Of a stretch of 35,940 nucleotides of DNA, positions 16,560-24,510 are shown piece after piece. The translations under genes and the position numbers were made by a program. Each line of letters opens with the position of its first letter. Position 1 is the stretch's first letter. The DNA is from Candidatus Berkelbacteria bacterium (GTDB lineage: Bacteria > Patescibacteriota > UBA1384 > JACPKC01), in assembly GCA_016198415.1 (NCBI GenBank), contig JACQIO010000001.1:1-35940 (forward strand), in the 5' to 3' direction. The notes below the pieces were generated by a model. It made no database searches. It was not told where the DNA came from and saw only the letters and a program-made list of their open reading frames with translations.

Positions 16560-17303
16560 CTACTCATCCCCAGGCTGCTCAAGCTCCATCTCTCGCTGAG
16601 CCCGCCGAACCGAACGCGAGCCACGGGAGCGACTGGACCGGATCTCCGTCCGGGATCGCGGCTCTGGTCTGGCGGGCTGACTGTGGCTTGGCTCCGACTG
16701 ACTGCTCCGCGCCTTGGGGGCTGTCTCCCCGATGAGAAGTTCTCCGGCTCTCACGCCCGAGATGGCGCTCCCGTGCCTGGCGGTGGCCGATGACAGACGC
16801 CGGATCTCAGCCTGGCAGCGATCCGGTCGGTCGATTCTGGAGAGGAGGAGTTGCTCACTGTGCCCACCAGCCGTGTTGACCGCCACCGCCCCAATGCCAA
16901 ACAGCCAACGCGTCAGGATGTCCACGCGAATTTGGAGATCGGTAATATTGCGGTACTCGATGCTGGTGATTTGGGCAGCCCAGAGACCACGGATCGCAAT
17001 CACCCGCTGATTGGTCAAGTAGTAGTGCCGTGAGACCCGGAGGTACCACCCGTTCACAAAGAGGTAGGTGCCAGCCACGATCAGACCAAAGAAGATGATC
17101 GTCATCACCAGCGGCGAAACCCCAGCCGCTTGAACAAAGTACGCCCCAAGCAGGGGCAGTCCCAGCGCCACGCCAATGAGACCGAGGACCACGAGCAACG
17201 CGCCGCTGACCATCAAGGTATGAGTGTAGGCCGGCGAAACGCCAAACTCCTCAATGATCGTCTCTTCATGCCGCAGGGTTGGCTGGGGATGCAGGTGCTT
17301 CAT
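16560..17303 (-). CDS. PH-domain (bPH2/YdbT-like) membrane protein, paralogue
   Basis: This encodes 247 residues from the ATG at 17303, which follows a TATACT box by exactly six bases and lines up with the start of the paralogue (HxxPxxRHEETIIEEFGVSPAY against HLRTNETVIEAFGISRKY). Two hydrophobic helices lie at about 30-55 and 63-88. The PH-type domain is RHYYLTNQRVIAIRGLWAAQITSIEYRNITDLQIRVDILTRWLFGIGAVAVNTAGG. The tail of about 70 residues is Ser/Arg/Pro/Glu-rich and basic, unlike the acidic tail of its neighbour. The pair probably arose by duplication and may act together at the membrane, but this is inference. A longer frame upstream (to 17372) is less likely because it lacks any start signal. 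Confidence 0.82.
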   Translation of the reverse strand: MKHLHPQPTLRHEETIIEEFGVSPAYTHTLMVSGALLVVLGLIGVALGLPLLGAYFVQAAGVSPLVMTIIFFGLIVAGTYLFVNGWYLRVSRHYYLTNQRVIAIRGLWAAQITSIEYRNITDLQIRVDILTRWLFGIGAVAVNTAGGHSEQLLLSRIDRPDRCQAEIRRLSSATARHGSAISGVRAGELLIGETAPKARSSQSEPSHSQPARPEPRSRTEIRSSRSRGSRSVRRAQREMELEQPGDE

Positions 17304-17309
17304 ACGGGT

Positions 17310-17315
17310 AGTATA
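17310..17315 (-). promoter_or_regulatory. Leaderless-type -10 of the PH-domain gene at 17303
   Basis: TATACT, six bases (ACCCGT), ATG. A GTGACC element 17 bases upstream of the box matches the -35 consensus at 4 of 6 positions. It lies between the ftsQ stop codon and this gene. Confidence 0.6.
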
Positions 17316-17334
17316 CCGAGCACTGTGACCACGG

Positions 17335-18168
17335 TCACTTGAAGTAGGCTCGGCCGGCAATACGGAGGTCAACGTACTGCCGAATATCGGCGTGGTAGGT
17401 CTCGAAGACCTGCTGGAGGGCCGTCAGCTGCCCCTCAACCGCGCGCGTGGTGTCAAGTTGGACCGACCAGCCAGCGGAGGTGATGGCCCGGAGCTCCAGC
17501 ATCGATTCGTCAATCTCGAGCCGTTCGAGCTCGAGCGGGAAGCGATCCGGGAACTGACTGGCCAGACGCGTCACGAAGGCCACAAACTCGCGACGCGCCA
17601 GTTGTTTGCCCGGCGTGACTGGCTGCTGGCGCAAATCGGTCAGCTCGGGAAGATCCGGGTGCTCAAAGAGGTAGACACCCGGCTCAAAGAGCTCAAACGC
17701 CACGCCGTCCCGGTCCAGAAAGTAGATGAGGGTGCCAACCCGCCAGGCCATGACTGGCTGCCGGAGCGCCAGCTCGACTCTGAGGGTGTTAGGGAGACCT
17801 TTGGAGAGTGACAGATCGCGGATGGAACTCTGCGACTGCCTGAGTGTCTCGGCCATGCCGCCAGCTGAGTAGCTCAGGAGATTCTGGCCAATCAACTCCT
17901 CAATTCTGGCTTGGACAGGCGGCGTCACCTCGCCAATAATGGCGATCGTCTGGATGGCAAAGAGGGGCGAGAGAAAGAGCCCGTAGCCCAAGAGAGCGAT
18001 GAGCAGGCCCGTCCCGAGCCCCCACCAGACGGCCCGGGACCAACTTGGCCGAACCCGTCGGGGCTCGAGCCGATCGGTGGTCCCGTAGATTGCGGGATGA
18101 CGGTAGGCCCGCTGACGAGACCGAACCGATTGACTGCTGAGCGGTCGGGACCACCGTGGCTTGGTCAC
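17335..18168 (-). CDS. ftsQ: Cell division protein FtsQ/DivIB
   Basis: FtsQ is a bitopic divisome protein that links FtsL and its partners to the septal machinery. This one encodes 277 residues from the GTG at 18168, whose GTGA overlap with the murC stop and GAGGG site support this start. A basic cytoplasmic tail of about 45 residues is followed by one membrane helix (about 47-68, VWWGLGTGLLIALLGYGLFL). A POTRA-type domain (FAIQTIAIIGEVTPPVQARIEELIGQNLL) comes next, then the beta domain with LRQPVMAWRVGTLIYFLDRDGVAFEL. The fold order matches the family and the gene sits at its classical place after murC. It is the last gene of the murD-to-ftsQ chain, and murB and ddl are absent before it. Confidence 0.88.
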   Translation of the reverse strand: MTKPRWSRPLSSQSVRSRQRAYRHPAIYGTTDRLEPRRVRPSWSRAVWWGLGTGLLIALLGYGLFLSPLFAIQTIAIIGEVTPPVQARIEELIGQNLLSYSAGGMAETLRQSQSSIRDLSLSKGLPNTLRVELALRQPVMAWRVGTLIYFLDRDGVAFELFEPGVYLFEHPDLPELTDLRQQPVTPGKQLARREFVAFVTRLASQFPDRFPLELERLEIDESMLELRAITSAGWSVQLDTTRAVEGQLTALQQVFETYHADIRQYVDLRIAGRAYFK

Positions 18169-19424
18169 GTTACCCTCACCCACGCCCGGCCGATCTTGGT
18201 GATGTCGGTTGCCCCCATGGTCAGGAATGCGTCACCATCCCGAAGCTCCACATCCAAGACTGCCCGAAGTCCGTCGAGATCACCTACGTATCTCACGTCC
18301 GTACCATGTCTAGCGATGGCCTGGGCAAGATCACGCGACTCCACCCGAACGCCCTCGTTTCGACCCGGCACAGCATAGACATCGAGCAGGAGGAGTCGAT
18401 CGGCATCCGTGAAGGCAGCGGCAAAGTCCTCAAAGAGAGCCTGGACACGACTGTGCTGGTGTGGTTGGAACGCCACCACCCGGCGGCGATCCGGGTAGGC
18501 CGCCTTGAACGCCTGGAGCGTGGCCCGAACCTCCGTGGGATGATGTCCGTAGTCATCGTAGACCGCGACTCCCCGACGCTGCCCCAGGTACTCGAGCCGA
18601 CGACCGGTCCCCGGAAAGGAAGCCAGCGCCCCGAGCGCGCGCACTCGCTCAACCCCCAGGGCCTCAACCGCGGCCAGGGCGGCCGTCGCGTTCAGCCGCA
18701 TGTGCTCACCCAGGACTTTGAGTGGCGGCACGAGGGCGGGTTGGTACGGCCGGTCCGCTCCATACCGAATCACTGTGACGCCCGGACCAATCCCCCCCAG
18801 AGCCGGGTCGACGCTTTGATCTGCCCAGGCGATGACAGTCGCCCCATCCTTGACCCCTTGGAGGAACTGCCGAAACGCCTCTTGGACATCGAAGAGGGTT
18901 GGATAGACGTCAATGTGATCGTGGTCGAGCGTGGTCACGACGGCGATGTCCGGATGGAGAGTCAGGAACTTTCGGTCAAAGTCGTCAGCCTCGAGGACCC
19001 ACAGCCCCGACTTGCCCACGCGATAGTTTCGGCCGTCCCACTTGGGCACCGGCGCCCCCAAGAGCACGGTTGGGTCCTGGCCAACCTCTTCAAGGACGTG
19101 GGCGATCATGGCGGTGGTACTCGACTTGCCGTGGGTGCCCGTCACGGCCACGAGGGTGGCGCCCTGGGTCAGTTCGCCCAAAAGCGTGTCGTACCGGATG
19201 ATCTCGATACTGGCCTGACGCGCCGCCTCGATCTCAACCCAACCCGGCGATCCCTCGGTGACGGCTGGCGAGTAGACCACCCGAGCCGTCCGGGTCGTCA
19301 CGTGCTCGGCCCGGTGACCCGTGGTCGCCAAGTCAGAACCGGTGACCTCGTGACCATGCGCCCGCAGGATCTCGGCGAGCCCCGACATGGCCGATCCGTT
19401 GATGCCAATCAGGTGGTACGTCAT
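18165..19424 (-). CDS. murC: UDP-N-acetylmuramate-L-alanine ligase
   Basis: It adds L-alanine to UDP-MurNAc using ATP, the first step of stem-peptide assembly. It encodes 419 residues, slightly shorter than common (about 450). The N-terminal nucleotide-binding fold starts HLIGINGSAMSGLAEIL. The ATP loop is VTGTHGKSSTTAMI. The middle domain has VLEADDFDRKFLTLHPDIAVVTTLDHDHIDVYPT, and the C-terminal domain has VYDDYGHHPTEVRATLQAF and FQPHQHSR, all diagnostic of MurC rather than Mpl. The start overlaps the murG stop by ATGA. It is part of the overlapping chain with murG, ftsW and murD. Confidence 0.95.
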   Translation of the reverse strand: MTYHLIGINGSAMSGLAEILRAHGHEVTGSDLATTGHRAEHVTTRTARVVYSPAVTEGSPGWVEIEAARQASIEIIRYDTLLGELTQGATLVAVTGTHGKSSTTAMIAHVLEEVGQDPTVLLGAPVPKWDGRNYRVGKSGLWVLEADDFDRKFLTLHPDIAVVTTLDHDHIDVYPTLFDVQEAFRQFLQGVKDGATVIAWADQSVDPALGGIGPGVTVIRYGADRPYQPALVPPLKVLGEHMRLNATAALAAVEALGVERVRALGALASFPGTGRRLEYLGQRRGVAVYDDYGHHPTEVRATLQAFKAAYPDRRRVVAFQPHQHSRVQALFEDFAAAFTDADRLLLLDVYAVPGRNEGVRVESRDLAQAIARHGTDVRYVGDLDGLRAVLDVELRDGDAFLTMGATDITKIGRAWVRVT

Positions 19425-20494
19425 CGCTTTGCCACCTGGAGAATGAGGTGCGCGACTCGATCGGCGGCATCGGGCCGGTCAAACTGCTTGATCCGTGTCC
19501 CTAGCCGAGCCCGCTCCTTATCGTCCCGCAAGAGCGTCGTGACCAACTCCGTCAGTCGTTCGGGAGTCGCCTCGGCCTGCTCGAGCACCATGGCGGCGTG
19601 ACGCTCAGCCAGTACCGACGCGTTGGCACGTTGGTGATCGTTCCCAGCCGTGGGGAGCGGAATCAGGATGGCTGGCTTGGCCAGGGCGGCGAGCTCAAAG
19701 ATGGTGCCGCCCGCCCGCGAGATCACCAGGTCAGCCGCAGCCATCAGCTCGGGCATACGGTCAGTGTACCCCACCGGTTCATAGTTCCGATGCTCAAACG
19801 TTTGCCGCATCCGGGAGAAGTCATCGGGACCGGTGATGTGGGTCACGTGATACCGCTTGGTCAGGTCCGGCAGCGCCCCAGCCACGATGGTGTTGAGAGG
19901 CTGGGCACCCTGTGATCCACCCGTGATGAGGAGTTCAGGCCGATCGTGCGGTTGATTCCGGTCGATAATCTCCGGCGCGTGGAAGCGTCTCAGGATGGGC
20001 AGCCCCGTGTAGACAAACTTTGGGGCGGCTGACGTGCCTGGCCGAGGAAAACTGACGGCCACCCGTCTTGCGAATGGGGCGATCAGGCGATTGGCTAAGC
20101 CCATGATGCTGTCTGTCTCATGGACCACCACCGGGATGCCCAGGAGCCAAGCCGCGACGGCCACTGGGAACACCACATACCCGCCCTTGGCAAAGACCGC
20201 CGCCGGCCGGAGGCGGGCCAACGCGGTCAGTGACTCAACGATGCCCTGCGCGATCTTGACCGGGACCAAGATCGTCCGGAGATCCCAGTACCGACGGAGC
20301 TTCTCGGCATGGATGCCAATGAATAGCAGGCCCGCGTGCGTGACGATCTCGTGCTCACGACCGCCAATCTGCCCAAAGTAGACAAACTGCAGGGTGGGAT
20401 CGATCGCCTTCAGGGCATCGACCACGGCGAGCACGGGGTAGACATGACCCCCAGAACCACCCCCAACGACCACGATGGTGCGAGACTGGCTCAT
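19421..20494 (-). CDS. murG: UDP-N-acetylglucosamine transferase (lipid II synthase)
   Basis: It transfers GlcNAc to lipid I at the inner face of the membrane, making lipid II. It encodes 357 residues, the standard length. The N-terminal glycine-rich loop is GGGSGGHVYPVLAV, the middle is FAKGGYVVFPVAVAA and VVHETDSIMGLANR, and the C-terminal donor-binding motifs are TGGSQGAQPLN and SRAGGTIFELAALAKPAILIPLP. All GT28 landmarks are present. The start follows GAGGTG and overlaps the ftsW stop by 4 bases. Its neighbours supply the substrate (MraY product) and use the product (FtsW). Confidence 0.95.
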   Translation of the reverse strand: MSQSRTIVVVGGGSGGHVYPVLAVVDALKAIDPTLQFVYFGQIGGREHEIVTHAGLLFIGIHAEKLRRYWDLRTILVPVKIAQGIVESLTALARLRPAAVFAKGGYVVFPVAVAAWLLGIPVVVHETDSIMGLANRLIAPFARRVAVSFPRPGTSAAPKFVYTGLPILRRFHAPEIIDRNQPHDRPELLITGGSQGAQPLNTIVAGALPDLTKRYHVTHITGPDDFSRMRQTFEHRNYEPVGYTDRMPELMAAADLVISRAGGTIFELAALAKPAILIPLPTAGNDHQRANASVLAERHAAMVLEQAEATPERLTELVTTLLRDDKERARLGTRIKQFDRPDAADRVAHLILQVAKR

Positions 20495-21621
20495 GTTCGC
20501 ACCTCGCGAGCCACGTGACGGGAGATGTTGAGGAGAATGCCCACGCCCACCATCAGGCTGACGAGCGATGAGCCGCCGTAACTCATGAAGGGCAGGGTGA
20601 CACCGGTCAGCGGGACGAGGCCGAGCATGGCGCCGATGTTAATGAAGGCCTGGATGGCAATCAAGCTCGTGATCCCCACCGCCACGTTCCGGCCGAACGG
20701 ATCCGGTGCCCGCTTGGCAATCTCATAGCCTTTCAGGATGACGAAGACGAGGACCGCCAAGATGAGGAGCGCACGCAGAAAGCCAAGCTCCTCGAGCGTA
20801 ATCGCAAAGATCGAGTCGGTGTGCGGCTCCGGAAGGTAGAGGAACTTCTGCTTACTCTGGCCAAAGCCAACGCCAAAGAGTCCGCCCGCCCCAATCGCTA
20901 GGAGCGCCTGGTTGATGTGGTAGCCAGCACCGAGCGTCTCGGCACTGGGATTCAGAAAGGTCATGAGTCGCTCGAGCCGGTATGGCGCCGAGAGGATCAA
21001 GATGCCCAAGAGACCACCACCCAACACCCCACCCAACAGGAAGTGCGTCCACGGGGCCCCCGCCACCCAGTACATGCTCACGATCGTGAGGAGTGTCACC
21101 ATCATGGTCCCGGCATCCGGCTGCAGGAGAATGAGGAGCGCGATCGCGCCCAGGAGGATGACAAAGGGCAGAAAGCCGTGCGTGAGGCTCGCGAGTTTTT
21201 CCCGCTTCCCGGCCAACCAGGCCGAGAAGTAGAGAATCGCCAGCACCTTGACGACTTCCGAGGGCTGGAACTGGACGGGACCGAGGTTGAGCCACCGCTG
21301 TGCCCCTTGCTGGACGTCCCCCACGCCCGGTAAGAAGGTCACGAACAAGAGCAGAAAGATCAGGCCAAGCAGGATGGGGGCGGCCTTCTGCCAGACGCGG
21401 TAGTCGATGAACGAGAAGACGCCGAGCGCCACGATCCCCAGACCCACGTGCAGCAGCTGGCGGCTGGCGTAGACGTAGCTCGTCCCAAACTCTTCTGATG
21501 AGAGGACCACCGAGGCCGACGAGATCATCATGAGGCCTAACCCAGCCAACAGCAGGACCGCGACCAAGAGCCAACCGTCCACGCGAAACTTGGCCGGACG
21601 GCGGTACTGAGCCAGGCTCAT
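20491..21621 (-). CDS. ftsW: SEDS peptidoglycan polymerase FtsW
   Basis: FtsW polymerises lipid II into septal glycan together with FtsI. This one encodes 376 residues with about ten membrane helices, as expected. The landmarks are GLMMISSASVV near the N-terminus, QRWLNLGPVQFQPSEVVKVLAILYFSAWL, the QPDAGTMM loop with its conserved Asp, LAIGAGGLFGVGFGQSKQKFLYLPEPHTDSIFAITLEELGF, and the C-terminal PLTGVTLPFMSYGGSSLVSLM. FtsW is preferred over RodA because of its position between murD and murG. Both ends overlap its neighbours by 4 bases. Confidence 0.94.
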   Translation of the reverse strand: MSLAQYRRPAKFRVDGWLLVAVLLLAGLGLMMISSASVVLSSEEFGTSYVYASRQLLHVGLGIVALGVFSFIDYRVWQKAAPILLGLIFLLLFVTFLPGVGDVQQGAQRWLNLGPVQFQPSEVVKVLAILYFSAWLAGKREKLASLTHGFLPFVILLGAIALLILLQPDAGTMMVTLLTIVSMYWVAGAPWTHFLLGGVLGGGLLGILILSAPYRLERLMTFLNPSAETLGAGYHINQALLAIGAGGLFGVGFGQSKQKFLYLPEPHTDSIFAITLEELGFLRALLILAVLVFVILKGYEIAKRAPDPFGRNVAVGITSLIAIQAFINIGAMLGLVPLTGVTLPFMSYGGSSLVSLMVGVGILLNISRHVAREVRT

Positions 21622-23015
21622 GGCGTGAGTCCTGGGCGGAGTTTGGCGACCAGCGACCGAAACACCTCGCCCCGGTGCGTCACGTTGTCAAACTGATCGA
21701 ACGAGGCGCTCGCCGGTGACAGTAAGACGACGTCGCCAGCGGTCGCGCGCTGGGCGGCCACTGCGACCGCCTGAGTGAGCGTCTCGGCCGCCACGATCCG
21801 CTCCTCCGGGTACCCGGCCGCCACGGCCGCCTGGGCAATCGCTGGTCCAGTCTGACCAATCGTCAGCAAGAGCTTCGGCGCGTGTGAGGCGATCGCCGCT
21901 CCGAGTGCCTGCCACGGCACCCCCTTGTCGTAGCCGCCCACGATCAACAGCAGCGGCGCCTCCCCAAAGCTGGCAAAAGCGGCCATGGTGGCATCAGGGA
22001 CGGTCGCGTACGAGTCATTGATCCAACGAACGTGACCGATCTCGGCCACCAGCTCGAGACGATGCGGGAGTCCGCTGAACGACCGAATCGCCACAACGAT
22101 GGTCTCATTCGGAATCCCAAGGAGTTTGGCGACCGCCATCGCCGCGGCAGCGTTCTCCTGGTTATGCGGAGCCTCGATGCCCAGCTCCTCAGCGGTTGCA
22201 ACCTCCTCAGGAATCTCCAAAGCCGGATCCCGCCACCAGTACGTTCCGTCGATGAGGTAACAACCGGCATCGACGCTCTTGCCGCTGGCGTAGTAGACCA
22301 CTGTCCCGCCCGCGAGCGCGGCGTAGCCGAGCGCCACCTGACTGCTCAGATTGAGAACCGCCACGTCACCCGGGCCTTGGGAGCGCACGATGGATGACTT
22401 GGCATCGTGATAGGCCGTCAGGCTCGCGTGGTGGTCTAGGTGATCGACGCTCACATCGAGGACAACGGCAATCCGCGGACTCTGCTGGATCCCATCCAGC
22501 TGGAAGCTCGAGAGTTCAAGGACGACCGTATCGTCCTTGGTGAGCTCGTCGAGGAACTCGAACGGATCCTTCCCAATGTTCCCGGCAAGATAGACCTGAC
22601 ATTTGACCTTTGACAATTGACAATTGACCTTGAGGAGCTCGGCGATGAGCGACGACACGGTACTCTTCCCCTTCGTCCCGGTGACCCCGATGGTGGCCGC
22701 GGGGCACACCTGGAGGAACAGCTCGGTCTGCGAGGTGATCCGGATCCCTTGCTCCCGGAGTGCATCGAGTCGGTGCAGCGGGATGCCAGGACTCCGAAAC
22801 ACGACGTCCGACTCAATCTGGTCAAGGGCACCCGGCTTGGCCACCACCGACGCTCGAAGCCCCGTCGATCGGACTCGTTCGGCCACGCCAGGATCTTCAT
22901 CGTAGACTGTCACGTCCTCGGCGCCATGCGTCAGGAGCCAACCAAGCAGGGCGCGATGGTTCGCGCCAAACCCCAAGATCCCGATCCGCTTCCCGCGGAG
23001 CTGTTCGGGCACCAT
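21618..23015 (-). CDS. murD: UDP-N-acetylmuramoylalanine-D-glutamate ligase
   Basis: It adds D-glutamate to UDP-MurNAc-L-Ala in the cytoplasm. It encodes 465 residues from the ATG at 23015. The larger open frame upstream to 23249 belongs to another unit and lacks a start signal. The N-terminal fold begins KRIGILGFGANHRALLGWLL. The ATP loop is VTGTKGKSTVSSLIAELLK, followed by LAGNIGKDPFEFLD and VVLELSSFQLDGI. The C-terminal domain has WINDSYATVPDATMAAF and LLIVGGYDKGVPW. Between ELLK and VYLAGNIG a run VNCQLSKVKCQ is encoded by a TTGACAA tandem repeat (22597-22632), about six residues longer than usual. It heads the murD-ftsW-murG-murC-ftsQ chain. There is no Shine-Dalgarno site; a TATACT box ends six bases before the ATG. 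Confidence 0.94.
   Translation of the reverse strand: MVPEQLRGKRIGILGFGANHRALLGWLLTHGAEDVTVYDEDPGVAERVRSTGLRASVVAKPGALDQIESDVVFRSPGIPLHRLDALREQGIRITSQTELFLQVCPAATIGVTGTKGKSTVSSLIAELLKVNCQLSKVKCQVYLAGNIGKDPFEFLDELTKDDTVVLELSSFQLDGIQQSPRIAVVLDVSVDHLDHHASLTAYHDAKSSIVRSQGPGDVAVLNLSSQVALGYAALAGGTVVYYASGKSVDAGCYLIDGTYWWRDPALEIPEEVATAEELGIEAPHNQENAAAAMAVAKLLGIPNETIVVAIRSFSGLPHRLELVAEIGHVRWINDSYATVPDATMAAFASFGEAPLLLIVGGYDKGVPWQALGAAIASHAPKLLLTIGQTGPAIAQAAVAAGYPEERIVAAETLTQAVAVAAQRATAGDVVLLSPASASFDQFDNVTHRGEVFRSLVAKLRPGLTP
22597..22632 (-). repeat. TTGACAA tandem repeat inside murD
   Basis: On the plus strand, TTGACAA occurs twice and TTGACC once at a 7-base spacing (22610-22629), preceded by two more TTGACC/TGACA-like units. 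It is read in-frame as VNCQLSKVKCQ at a loop between the ATP-loop helix and the next strand, where MurD length is variable. Confidence 0.75.
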
Positions 23016-23021
23016 GCCCGT

Positions 23022-23027
23022 AGTATA
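23022..23027 (-). promoter_or_regulatory. Leaderless-type -10 of the murD operon
   Basis: TATACT, six bases (ACGGGC), ATG. The box lies in the 112-base gap between murD and the inserted unit upstream. It would let the lower half of the dcw cluster be transcribed independently of the upper half. Confidence 0.6.
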
Positions 23028-23079
23028 CCCGGAAGCGGTCAGAGTCGGAATGGAATCCGAGTGCGTGCAGACGCAGCAA

Positions 23080-23099
23080 GGGCCCGCCGTAGCGGGCCC
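23080..23099 (-). terminator. GC-rich hairpin ending the gene at 23128
   Basis: A perfect 8-bp stem GGGCCCGC/GCGGGCCC has a 4-base loop and lies 28 bases after the stop codon. On the minus strand it is followed only by TTGCTG, so it is a weak terminator without a good T-run. Confidence 0.55.
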
Positions 23100-23127
23100 C
23101 GCATAAGGATGGGACTTGCCTAGCTTC

Positions 23128-24105
23128 TCAGTAGAGCAAACCCACCTGTTCGTCGTCGCGGTAGAGAGCGGGACGGTGCTCCGGGGCCGTCTCCTTCCAG
23201 ACCCGGGTGACGTGCCCGACCATCCTGCGAACATCGGGCAGCGTTGCATCGACGCTCTGCCAGCCGATGTTCCCCGCGAGGTTGTGTTCCTCGCCGATCA
23301 CCGAGAAATCGTCATCGCCTTCCCGGAAAGTTAGCACGACACGGCCACACATGACCCAGCTCATCAGCGTGACCGGGCCGAACTGGCCGGACATCCCCCT
23401 CTTAGTAGAGGTGTCGATGATCACCTCGAGGCCTTTCGCGAGGACCTCGCGAGCGAACGCAGCGGTGATCTCGGCGAGGACTGCGTTGGCAGCCCGGTAG
23501 TCCATGCAGGTCGGTGAATCGGTCTCGAGCACCGACTCCAGGAGGAACTTGGAGTGGAGCCGAGCGTGGTCCATGAAGTTCGCCCTCGCGAAGAGTGTCT
23601 CCCAGCCCACCTCGGGCCGCAGGTAGAGCGTGATCCGCAGCTCGCGCTCGATGAACTTACCGAACTCGCTACCACTCTCCCGGATCTCGGGCGGGTTGCG
23701 GTGGTGCCAGTCGTACTGGTCCACCCAGGCCACCATGGAGAAGTCCCGGCCAGGATACTTCCGGAAGAGGTCGCGCACGAAGTAGGGCTCGGTCTCATAC
23801 CACCAAAGACCCTCGAGCATATCCGGCTCCCGAGGCGAGTCACTGGGCTGGTTGAACAGATAGGCGAACTCTCTGTTCTGAGCTACCTGATCTGGGCGGT
23901 CGCTGGACATGATCCAGCCATTGGGACCGGTCCCCCTCCCGCGCCGGAAGAGCAGCTCGGCATCAGCTCGTTCGACGGCGATGTACGTGATCTTGGGCTG
24001 CACCTCCTGCCCCCTGTCCCGAACTGAGTGTATGAAGACGATCGGATCGACGTGGGGGTACTGTTTGCGAAGCCGCTCGATCTTTCGGTTCAACTTCTTT
24101 GCCAT
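23128..24105 (-). CDS. Protein of unknown family, inserted in the dcw cluster
   Basis: This encodes 325 residues from the ATG at 24105, 9 bases after GAGGAGG; an ATG at 24114 lies too close to that site. There is no signal peptide or membrane helix, so it is probably cytoplasmic. The N-terminus is strongly basic (MAKKLNRKIERLRKQYPHVDP). The middle is rich in aromatic and acidic residues (WWYETEPYFVRDLFRKYPGRDFSMVAWVDQYDWHHR, then ELRITLYLRPEVGWETLFARANF). The C-terminal half alternates helices and strands (LEVIIDTSTKRGMSGQFGPVTLMSWVMCGRVVLTF). I recognise no family or catalytic signature. The gene has its own terminator and is divergent from the ABC exporter, and the two make up the insertion between mraY and murD. 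Any link to the exporter is unproven. Confidence 0.8.
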   Translation of the reverse strand: MAKKLNRKIERLRKQYPHVDPIVFIHSVRDRGQEVQPKITYIAVERADAELLFRRGRGTGPNGWIMSSDRPDQVAQNREFAYLFNQPSDSPREPDMLEGLWWYETEPYFVRDLFRKYPGRDFSMVAWVDQYDWHHRNPPEIRESGSEFGKFIERELRITLYLRPEVGWETLFARANFMDHARLHSKFLLESVLETDSPTCMDYRAANAVLAEITAAFAREVLAKGLEVIIDTSTKRGMSGQFGPVTLMSWVMCGRVVLTFREGDDDFSVIGEEHNLAGNIGWQSVDATLPDVRRMVGHVTRVWKETAPEHRPALYRDDEQVGLLY

Positions 24106-24258
24106 TGTTTCCATCCTCCTCTGGCATCGCCAGGATTTTTCAGCACACTTTCCGCGTGCCGTGAGAGATGCCACGTTCACCCTGTGGCAAGGGTCATTTC
24201 TGTGAAGATGCGTCTGACCTGGATCAGAACCGGTGCAATGTACGCTCATCCTCCAACC
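24106..24258. other. Divergent spacer upstream of the gene at 23128
   Basis: No gene is seen. It must hold the minus-strand promoter of the gene at 24105, but I find no convincing -35/-10 pair. TTGCCA (minus strand, near 24190) is the best -35 candidate, without a matching -10. Confidence 0.4.
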
Positions 24259-24287
24259 TTGACAAGGGTCGGCTCATCTGGCATGGT
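24259..24287 (+). promoter_or_regulatory. Promoter of the ABC exporter leader
   Basis: A perfect -35 TTGACA (24259-24264), a 17-base spacer and CATGGT (24282-24287), with TGG just upstream as an extended -10. The expected transcript start is near 24294, about 265 bases before the exporter start codon. Confidence 0.6.
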
Positions 24288-24322
24288 GGGTCAACCCATT
24301 TGGGTACAGAAAGTAGGCAGAC

Positions 24323-24460
24323 ATGATTCTGGACCGACGCCAACTCGGATCTTGGATGCTCACTCCCGTTGCTCGGGCGCGTTTTGGTGTGCTCCAGGAT
24401 GTGACCGGCACACCGCGCCACGCCGTCTGTACCCAAGAGGACTCGGTTCCGATCCCATAA
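24323..24460 (+). CDS. Possible leader peptide in the attenuator
   Basis: An ATG-started frame of 45 codons (MILDRRQLGSWMLTPVARAR and onward) ends with TAA 20 bases before the terminator. The upstream AGG is a weak ribosome site. If it is translated, a ribosome on it would open the 10-bp closing helix and the inner hairpin, as in translation-controlled attenuators. It may also be a chance frame. Confidence 0.25.
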   Translation: MILDRRQLGSWMLTPVARARFGVLQDVTGTPRHAVCTQEDSVPIP

Positions 24461-24480
24461 CCGACCTGCCTTGAGACCAG

Positions 24481-24510
24481 ACGCTGTGGCGCACCCGCCA
24501 CAGCGTTTTT
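24481..24510 (+). terminator. Intrinsic terminator in the exporter leader
   Basis: A perfect 11-bp stem ACGCTGTGGCG/CGCCACAGCGT with a CACC loop runs straight into TTTTT. It lies upstream of the exporter start with no called gene before it, which is the reason for proposing attenuation. Confidence 0.9.

Noticed and set aside
18156-19601. 481-codon plus-strand open frame
   Set aside because: It is antisense to murC and murG, whose motifs are intact. Its sequence is Arg/His/Gly-rich shadow without family motifs.
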